From Actinomycetes bacterium (GTDB lineage Bacteria > Actinomycetota > Thermoleophilia > BMS3ABIN01), in assembly GCA_021787775.1 (NCBI GenBank), contig JAJYLK010000084.1:1-5831 (forward strand): a stretch of 5,831 bases of DNA. Reading direction: 5' to 3'. Position 1 is the stretch's first letter. Every line of letters begins with the position of its first letter. The translations under genes and the position numbers were made by a program. This document shows, piece by piece, positions 1-4,578 of the stretch. Under the pieces are notes generated by a model that had not been told where the DNA came from, made no database searches, and saw only the letters and a list, made by a program, of their open reading frames with translations.

Positions 1-1478
1 TCCACCAGGAACGACCAGACGATAATGCCGTAGGACGCCACCGCCACCAGCCGCGGCAGCAGCCCGTGGGTCAGCGTGCCGAAACCGAGCACGAATATCG
101 CCGGCGGCAGCATGTTGATGCCAGCCGCCAGCATGCTGGTCACCGACACGCCGCCGCCCTGAGTGGCAACTCCCGCCCAGGCCGACAGCCCGGCAACCAG
201 GCAGAGGACGGCCAGTCCGGCGATGCTGGCGCCGACACGCCCCAGCAGCCAGCCGGCGCGCGAGACGGGCCGCACCAGCAGGTTCTCGGCCATGCCCGCG
301 GCCTCCTCTTCCCGCGTGTTGCCAGCCGCCGCGGCGCCGTAAAGCGCGACCATCGCCGAAAAAATAAAGAATGCCATCCCGAGGAAGTTGCGGATAGCCT
401 GCGATTGAGCCCCCAGCCTGCCGAGGATCCGGGAGATGGCGCCCGACTCCGAGAGGGCGGTCGCTGCCGTATTGGCAAGTACACCAAAAAGGAAACTAAT
501 TATCAACAGGCCAGCGGTCCACGCCAGCAGGTTCATCCGCGTCAGCCTCACGGTCAATCCCAGCTGACCCGAAAGCAGCCTGAGGCGAGGCGCTGCCGTG
601 TCCCGGTCCGCCAGGAGGCTGGCGCCCAGGTCGCGGCGGCCCGCCAGAAGAATCGACAGCAGCACGCAGGCCGCCAGAAATCCGGCCCACGGGAGCAGCG
701 CCGCCGGGTCGCCCCCGGTAAGCGGATGCAGCTGCTCTATCCATCCCAGCGGCGTCAGCCACCTCAGCCAGCCAAGTGAGACCGCCGAGTCAGCCGCCAC
801 GCGGATCAGGTACATCGCCCCGAACGCGCCGGCTGCCCACGTCAGCGCCGCCCGCCGGGTCGGCAGCAGTTGACCCGCCAGCAGGGCCGTCGCCATCGCG
901 ATCGATGGGCCGCCGAGAGTCGCCAGGACAAAATATACGGCGGCGCCAGCGGAGAAACCGCCGACCTGTCCGCTGATGAGCGCAGCCAGTACCGCGGCCA
1001 CGGCGAAGGTCAGCGCCAGCCCCATCCCGAGCCCGGCCATGGCGCCGGCAGCGGCGCGCTGGCGGGTGGTCCGGCCCGCGAGCAGGATCTCCCAGCGGCC
1101 GACCTCCTCCTCGCCGCGGACAAGACGCGTCGCCACAAACAACGCCCAGATGCCGCCGATGAGCAGCAGGCTGACCGAGCTGCGCCACTGTACGAAGCCG
1201 CTGATCGTGTCAATGCTCCTTGCCTGACCGAGCATGGCCTGCAGGCCGGTATTGCTGCCGAGCGAAGCCGCCAGCTCCACCCGGCTCTGCTGTGTAGGAT
1301 AAGCGGAGGCGAAGCCGTCCGAATTGGTGAAGATCACCAGGCCGAAGACAACGCCGATGATCAGAGCGCCCTTGTACACCCGCCGCAGCGTGAGCAGCAT
1401 GATGACCAGGCCTGGGAACCGGGCCGCTGAGCGGCGCCCGGCGGCGGCAGGGGTCCCGGAAACAGCAACCTGGTTCAC
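1..1478 (-). CDS. ABC-2 type exporter permease, polyketide/antibiotic-exporter-like, C-terminus cut by the window edge
   Basis: Membrane subunit of an ABC exporter, expected to pair with the ATPase encoded just upstream. I read 492 codons without a stop from GTG 1478 to the left edge; the family is usually about 530 aa, so roughly the last 40 residues lie outside. The protein is strongly hydrophobic, with about eleven likely membrane segments, near residues 36-52, 101-120, 148-170, 176-204, 210-235, 258-280, 316-338, 364-386, 410-436, 449-467 and 474-492. Two similar halves are visible: VRGEEEVGRWEILLAGRTTR (121-140) in the first and TREEEAAGMAENLLVRPVSR (388-407) in the second, as expected for a fused-dimer permease of the TnrB3/COG3559 type. 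GTG 1478 was chosen because AGGGCGGGA precedes it by 5 bases and the hydrophobic part begins soon after; the ATG overlapping the ATPase stop dead-ends after 11 codons. The substrate cannot be told from sequence. Family call fairly sure, substrate unknown. Confidence 0.85.
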   Translation of the reverse strand, partial: MNQVAVSGTPAAAGRRSAARFPGLVIMLLTLRRVYKGALIIGVVFGLVIFTNSDGFASAYPTQQSRVELAASLGSNTGLQAMLGQARSIDTISGFVQWRSSVSLLLIGGIWALFVATRLVRGEEEVGRWEILLAGRTTRQRAAAGAMAGLGMGLALTFAVAAVLAALISGQVGGFSAGAAVYFVLATLGGPSIAMATALLAGQLLPTRRAALTWAAGAFGAMYLIRVAADSAVSLGWLRWLTPLGWIEQLHPLTGGDPAALLPWAGFLAACVLLSILLAGRRDLGASLLADRDTAAPRLRLLSGQLGLTVRLTRMNLLAWTAGLLIISFLFGVLANTAATALSESGAISRILGRLGAQSQAIRNFLGMAFFIFSAMVALYGAAAAGNTREEEAAGMAENLLVRPVSRAGWLLGRVGASIAGLAVLCLVAGLSAWAGVATQGGGVSVTSMLAAGINMLPPAIFVLGFGTLTHGLLPRLVAVASYGIIVWSFLV

Positions 1479-1513
1479 TACTGTCCCGCCCTGACCGCTT
1501 GATATGGTTCCAT
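1478..1513 (-). other. 11-codon mini-ORF bridging the ATPase stop and the permease start
   Basis: The last base of the ATPase TAA is the first base of an ATG (TAATG). This opens a frame encoding MEPYQAVRAGQ and ends in TAG at 1478, and that final G is the first base of the permease GTG (TAGTG). The two one-base overlaps are read directly from the sequence. Whether the peptide is made is unknown. A plausible role is to carry terminating ribosomes from the ATPase to the permease start (translational coupling); a chance arrangement is also possible. Confidence 0.35.
1484..1492 (-). promoter_or_regulatory. Ribosome binding site of the permease gene
   Basis: The minus strand reads AGGGCGGGA, five bases before the GTG at 1478. 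It is a moderate match to the Shine-Dalgarno sequence and supports this GTG as the start. It lies inside the 11-codon mini-ORF, so ribosomes translating that ORF would pass over it. Confidence 0.5.
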
Positions 1514-2445
1514 TATGATGACTTGCTCGCTTTCCCGGCGGCGGCGTCATGATTGGAGCGCGACTCCTCGCCGTACAACGCCAGAAATAGCTCCTCCAGC
1601 GACGGCTCGCGGCTGAGGAATTCGGTGACTCCGGCTGTGGCCGCCGCCTTGAGCAACGGCTCGATCGTCCCCTGCACCTGGCAGCGCAGCTGGCGGCCGG
1701 TGACCTTTACGTTTTTGACACCCGGCAAATGCGAGACATCAGGCGGCGCGCCGGTGAATGCAGCCTCCACCGTGATCGCCGACAGATGCCGCATCTCCGC
1801 CAGTGTGCCTGTTTCTACAACTTGACCGGAGCGGAGGATGGCCACACGGTCGCAGACCGCTTCTACCTCGCTGAGGATATGCGATGACAGGAATACTGTC
1901 TGCCCCGCCTGCTTTGACTCCAGCACGCTTTCGCGAAACGCCTGCTCCATGAGCGGATCGAGCCCGGCGGTGGGCTCGTCCAGCAACAGCAGGTCGGCGC
2001 GCGTCATCAACGCCGCGATCAGGCTGAGTTTCTGACGGTTGCCCTTGGAATAAGCCCGCACCTTTTTGGAAGGATCGAAATCGAAGCGGGCGATCAGCTT
2101 GTCGCGGTAAGCCGCGTCGACGCACCCCTGGATCCGGCCGAGCAGATGCAGGGTTTCGGCGCCGGTAAGCCCAGGCCAGAGAGACGATTCCCCCGGGACA
2201 TAGGCGATGCGCCGGTGCGCGGCGATTGTCTGCGTGTGCGTGTCGCAGCCAAAGATGCTGGCGCGGCCGCCGCTGGGACGGATCAGCCCCAGAAGCAGCC
2301 TGATAGTCGTGGTCTTGCCGGCGCCGTTCGGTCCCAGATACCCGAGCACTTCTCCCGCGTCGACCTGAAGATCAAGCGGCGCCAGCGCCACCAGACTGCC
2401 GAAACGCTTCGTCAGGCCCTCAGTCTTGATCGGAATTTCTGACAT
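1513..2445 (-). CDS. ABC exporter ATP-binding protein (CcmA/DrrA-like)
   Basis: Cytoplasmic ATPase subunit that would drive the permease encoded directly downstream. In the 310 aa the nucleotide-binding domain is complete: Walker A GPNGAGKTT at 38-46, a signature-like YSKGNRQK at 132-139, Walker B LLLLDEP at 152-158 followed by the GLDP D-loop at 161-164, and switch histidine H189 in LSSHILSE. Two sites are non-standard. The Q-loop position reads YVPGESSLWP (82-91) with Gly in place of the usual Gln, and the signature lacks the classic LSGGQ. Both variants are, as I recall, typical of the subfamily paired with COG3559-like permeases, so they need not mean loss of function. Residues about 220-295 form the C-terminal extension common in these exporters (DUF4162-like), ending in PSLEELFLALYG. 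ATG 2445 is well placed at the start of the conserved IKTEGLTKRFG segment. The ribosome site GGAG (2462-2459) is 13 bases away and inside a hairpin. It follows the glycosidase gene after 67 bases on the same strand and probably forms an operon with the permease. Confidence 0.95.
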   Translation of the reverse strand: MSEIPIKTEGLTKRFGSLVALAPLDLQVDAGEVLGYLGPNGAGKTTTIRLLLGLIRPSGGRASIFGCDTHTQTIAAHRRIAYVPGESSLWPGLTGAETLHLLGRIQGCVDAAYRDKLIARFDFDPSKKVRAYSKGNRQKLSLIAALMTRADLLLLDEPTAGLDPLMEQAFRESVLESKQAGQTVFLSSHILSEVEAVCDRVAILRSGQVVETGTLAEMRHLSAITVEAAFTGAPPDVSHLPGVKNVKVTGRQLRCQVQGTIEPLLKAAATAGVTEFLSREPSLEELFLALYGEESRSNHDAAAGKASKSS

Positions 2446-2478
2446 GGAGCGTTATTCGCTCCAGGGAGGCTGCTCCCT
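2446..2478 (-). promoter_or_regulatory. Two abutting hairpins in the leader of the ABC ATPase gene
   Basis: Reading the minus strand, AGGGAG-CAGC-CTCCCT (2478-2463) is followed without a gap by GGAGCG-AATAA-CGCTCC (2462-2446), which ends right at the ATG. Both are perfect 6-bp stems. The second hides the only nearby Shine-Dalgarno-like GGAG. GGAGC of the first stem (2476-2472) can instead pair with GCTCC of the second (2450-2446), so two exclusive folds are possible. Neither stem is followed by a T run on this strand, so this is not a classic intrinsic terminator. Translational control or an RNA-processing/stability element are possible roles, all inferred. Confidence 0.45.
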
Positions 2479-2512
2479 TTTTCCGGGGAAGCCGGGACGG
2501 ACGCGCCGCGGC

Positions 2513-4237
2513 TCACTGGCCCAGCAGGTCGTTCCTGAGCTCAAAGTATGCGGGCTTCTTCGAGCCATCGTAACGAACAAGGCCGAAGAAGTTCTGGATC
2601 GTGTTGGTGCTGGTGCCCAGGTCCTTGTAGCTGTAGAGGAACAGGCCCGCCACCCAGGGATTCGTGCTCACCTGCTGGACGGCATCCTTGATCATCGCCG
2701 TCTGCAGCAGTTCGTCGCCTTGCCAGTTGGGGCCGTTGGTGGGGCAACCGAACTCGGTAGCCCAGACCTGTTTGTTGCCATCGCCATTCGCGACCATGAT
2801 GCTGTGAATACTCGGCGTCAAATCGGCCATCTGCGACCAGCCGCTCCACGAGAGCAAGCTCGACGGCAGCGCGGGGAACGAGTACGGATGATCACCAACC
2901 GCGTCCATATAGTTCTTGGCGCCGTTCCGATACATCGCCGTCAGGAAATCCCGCGGGGCGATATGACCAGCTGTGTTGTCTGCCGGTGACAGGCCGCCGC
3001 TGATTACCATGGCCTGAGGATCCACTGTCTTGATGGCGGTGTAACTCGCCTGCAGCAGCTGTGTATAGGCGGCAGGATCCGGAGCCGGCAGCCAGAAGGC
3101 ATTGATGTTCGGCTCGTTCCAGATCTCCCAGGTATGGATCCCCATCGATGCGTAATGGCTGGCCGCGGCCGCCGCATAGGTGGCGAACTGCGCGGGATCC
3201 GCCGGAGCGCATTGGAAGCTGGTGCAGTTCGCCGGCCTGGCCCATGCCGGCGTGTAGGCAAGGATGGGGACCAGCCGCAGATTGTGCCGGGTGGCCGCGG
3301 CAACGATGCGGTCAAACCGGGGCCAGTTATAAGAACCGGGACCGTTGGGCTGCGCCAGATCCCAGGCCATGTCGAACCGGACCCAGCTGACACCGAGGCT
3401 GGCGATGTCGGCCATGGAATTATCCAGATCCTGATCGCTGAGATCGGCAAAATTGTCGCCGACGGAGATGCCGATCTTCTCATTCGGGCTCACGCTCTGG
3501 GACGGCTGGTAGCTATAAGTGTTGCCGTCGGCATCCTGAGCCGACGCGTTGATCAGCTGCCGGAAACTGGCGATGCCGGCCGGCACCACGAACTTGTAAG
3601 TCTGATTGGCTGTCGAGTTGGGAGCGATGTTTCCGACAGAGAGGGGCAGCTGCGTCTCCAGTGTGACGCCGGAGCTTGCTGAGGAGCCGGTGATAGCGAC
3701 GTTGTAGGCTCCATTCGGGCTGGAGTTGCGCAGCGTGCTGGTCACCGTCAGCTCCCTCTGGGCGTAATCGTCGTAACTGCCCCAGAACGCTGCCATGGAA
3801 TCGATGCTGAGATTAGGCCGGGCGTTCTGGGATGGCTGAAAGCTCCAGCTGACAGGCACGGTCCCGGTGCCGTCACTCACCCATCCGGTGATGTTATAGG
3901 TACCGTTCCACTGAAGCCCGGACACGTTGCAGTAAAAGTCGGTGCTGTTGACGATGCAACCGGAAAGGGTAGCGCCGTTGTCGATCGACAGCGAGCCGCC
4001 GGTAAGCCCGGAGCTCGACTTGGCGGCCACCCCGACGACACCCGGGATGCTGCTCTGGGGCCCGACGGGCCAGGCGGTCACCGAGGGACCGGAGCCGCTG
4101 GCCGAGGCGGCGGATGCATGAAATGACAACAAAAGCGCGACGGTCAAAGCCGCGGCTGCGATGATTAAGATGGTGTTGGCCCGCTGACGAGCGAACCTCT
4201 GAACGGCACCGAATACAGGCATTCCCTTGATTCCCAA
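2513..4237 (-). CDS. Secreted modular glycoside hydrolase, clan GH-A (GH39/PslG-like or GH5-like), with two Ig-like domains
   Basis: Probable retaining glycosidase acting outside the cell on a polysaccharide or glycoconjugate. Numbering from TTG 4237 (574 aa): residues 1-46 form a signal peptide or anchor with a basic N-region (K4, R14, R17, R19), a hydrophobic core at 22-38 and possible Ala-X-Ala cleavage near 43-46. Residues about 51-135 look like an Ig-like domain with a likely disulfide C94-C103; about 140-245 resemble a CARDB/DUF11-like beta-sandwich. Each ends in the same linker, QPSQ (134-137 and 244-247). The barrel starts near 255: VSWVRFDMAW, then LVPILAYTPAWARP, then EIWNEPN with N374 and the likely acid/base E375, then DHPYS near 449-453, then VWATEFGCP with the likely nucleophile E495, ending FFGLVRYDGSKKPAYFEL. 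No wall-anchor motif is seen. The start is unsure: TTG 4237 and ATG 4222 are the only in-frame choices before an upstream stop at 4264. The exact family and the substrate cannot be settled here; the neighbouring glycosyltransferases suggest a home-made glycan. Confidence 0.9.
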   Translation of the reverse strand: MGIKGMPVFGAVQRFARQRANTILIIAAAALTVALLLSFHASAASASGSGPSVTAWPVGPQSSIPGVVGVAAKSSSGLTGGSLSIDNGATLSGCIVNSTDFYCNVSGLQWNGTYNITGWVSDGTGTVPVSWSFQPSQNARPNLSIDSMAAFWGSYDDYAQRELTVTSTLRNSSPNGAYNVAITGSSASSGVTLETQLPLSVGNIAPNSTANQTYKFVVPAGIASFRQLINASAQDADGNTYSYQPSQSVSPNEKIGISVGDNFADLSDQDLDNSMADIASLGVSWVRFDMAWDLAQPNGPGSYNWPRFDRIVAAATRHNLRLVPILAYTPAWARPANCTSFQCAPADPAQFATYAAAAASHYASMGIHTWEIWNEPNINAFWLPAPDPAAYTQLLQASYTAIKTVDPQAMVISGGLSPADNTAGHIAPRDFLTAMYRNGAKNYMDAVGDHPYSFPALPSSLLSWSGWSQMADLTPSIHSIMVANGDGNKQVWATEFGCPTNGPNWQGDELLQTAMIKDAVQQVSTNPWVAGLFLYSYKDLGTSTNTIQNFFGLVRYDGSKKPAYFELRNDLLGQ

Positions 4238-4242
4238 TCCAT
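4165..4242 (-). other. 25-codon ORF with a strong ribosome site, overlapping the glycosidase start in another frame
   Basis: ATG 4242 sits 7 bases after GGGGGAGG, the best start signal in this region, but opens a frame of only 25 codons (MDWESRECLYSVPFRGSLVS then GPTPS) that ends at a TAA inside the glycosidase signal-peptide region. It matches nothing I know. It may be a leader ORF that controls glycosidase translation, a chance ORF, or a sign that one base is wrong in the sequence and that this ATG is the true glycosidase start. Confidence 0.3.
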
Positions 4243-4249
4243 GTCGGTG

Positions 4250-4257
4250 CCTCCCCC
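4250..4257 (-). promoter_or_regulatory. Shine-Dalgarno sequence GGGGGAGG before the glycosidase gene
   Basis: The minus strand reads GGGGGAGG. Spacing is 7 bases to the out-of-frame ATG 4242, 12 bases to the in-frame TTG 4237 and 27 bases to the in-frame ATG 4222. By spacing it fits ATG 4242 best; of the in-frame starts it favours TTG 4237, though 12 bases is long. ATG 4222 has only AAGGGA directly against it, which is too close to work well. Confidence 0.55.
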
Positions 4258-4266
4258 GATACTATT

Positions 4267-4313
4267 TGCATCGGACAAAAGGGTGCCGTCTTGAGAAAAA
4301 CGGTGCCATTACT
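4267..4313. repeat. 47-base direct repeat, copy 1 (nearest the glycosidase)
   Basis: It begins TGCATCGGA and ends in GAGAAAAACGGTGCCATTACT-like sequence. It matches the copy at 4333-4379 at 42 of 47 positions; the five differences are at repeat positions 10, 11, 14, 23 and 24. Within each copy GGTGCC occurs twice in the same orientation, 19 bases apart. On the minus strand it reads as TAATGGCACCGTTTTTCTCA, then CGGCACC, then a pyrimidine-rich stretch and TCCGATGCA. Confidence 0.9.
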
Positions 4314-4332
4314 TTCGCTTTCGTGGAGAATA

Positions 4333-4379
4333 TGCATCGGAGGAAGGGGTGCCGATTTGAGAAAAACGGTGCCATTACT
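4333..4379. repeat. 47-base direct repeat, copy 2
   Basis: Second copy in the same orientation, 66 bases from the first with 19 unrelated bases between (4314-4332). The last 23 bases are identical in both copies, the central part differs slightly, and the first nine bases are identical. The GGTGCC/AAAAACGGTGCC core resembles dispersed intergenic repeats I associate with REP-type elements mobilised by RAYT transposases, but no transposase is present here. A pair of regulator-binding sites for the glycosidase gene is the main alternative. Confidence 0.9.
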
Positions 4380-4578
4380 CATTTTTACTGGGGGAAAAGA
4401 CGCGAAACCAGAACGATGAAATCAAAGCTGAGGCAGGACCTGGAACTGGATTATGCACTTTCTTTCGATTGTTTCCTGAGGCGCGGCAGCCGATTCGGAC
4501 CGCTGAGGAAGTAGATCCATACCGCGCGAAGCAATCTACCAGATTGGCCTGAGCGGGCAAGGATACGTGGAGACGGTT

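Larger units (their letters stand above)
4238..4578. other. 341-base intergenic region holding a direct repeat pair
   Basis: This lies between the glycosyltransferase stop and the glycosidase start. The right half (about 4400-4578) holds nothing I can name: no tRNA-like or terminator-like structure, and only small inverted repeats such as CCGATTCGG. The left half is more A/T-rich and carries the two 47-base repeats, then the glycosidase ribosome site. I found no promoter good enough to call, although a gap of this size on a same-strand gene string makes an independent promoter for the glycosidase likely. Small ORFs in either direction lack ribosome sites and family resemblance. Confidence 0.6.

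Noticed and set aside
66..1430. Long open frames on the plus strand (for example 66-779 and 870-1430) and on the minus strand in other frames
   Set aside because: They lie antisense to or out of frame with the permease. Their compositions are Arg/Gln/Pro/Ala-rich with no recognisable domain, as expected of shadow frames in GC-rich DNA, whereas the permease frame gives regular membrane segments.
2463..2482. Intrinsic terminator on the plus strand (AGGGAG-GCTG-CTCCCT followed by TTTT)
   Set aside because: The shape fits, but no plus-strand gene would use it, and on the coding strand the stem is not followed by a T run. It is described instead as part of the leader hairpins.
2426..3682. Plus-strand ORFs opposite the glycosidase (2426-2989 and 3134-3682)
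   Set aside because: They are antisense to a protein with clear catalytic motifs, have no ribosome sites, and show no family resemblance.
4250..4290. Promoter just upstream of the glycosidase (TAGTAT with GGCACC 17 bases before it)
   Set aside because: The -35 match is poor, and the implied transcript start would fall inside the ribosome binding site.
4267..4379. CRISPR array
   Set aside because: There are only two imperfect 47-base units separated by 19 bases, with no further copies and no cas genes.
3894..4382. 162-codon minus-strand ORF with a repeated NGTVFLK peptide
   Set aside because: The peptide repeat comes only from the 47-base DNA repeats (66-base period), and the rest is an out-of-frame reading of the glycosidase N-terminus.
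4227..4514. 95-codon plus-strand ORF across the repeat pair
   Set aside because: It has a TTG start, and its repeated KNGAIT peptide is explained by the DNA repeats; it has no ribosome site and opposes all neighbours.
4375..4560. 61-codon minus-strand ORF in the intergenic region
   Set aside because: It has a TTG start without a ribosome site and no recognisable domain; not enough support for a gene.
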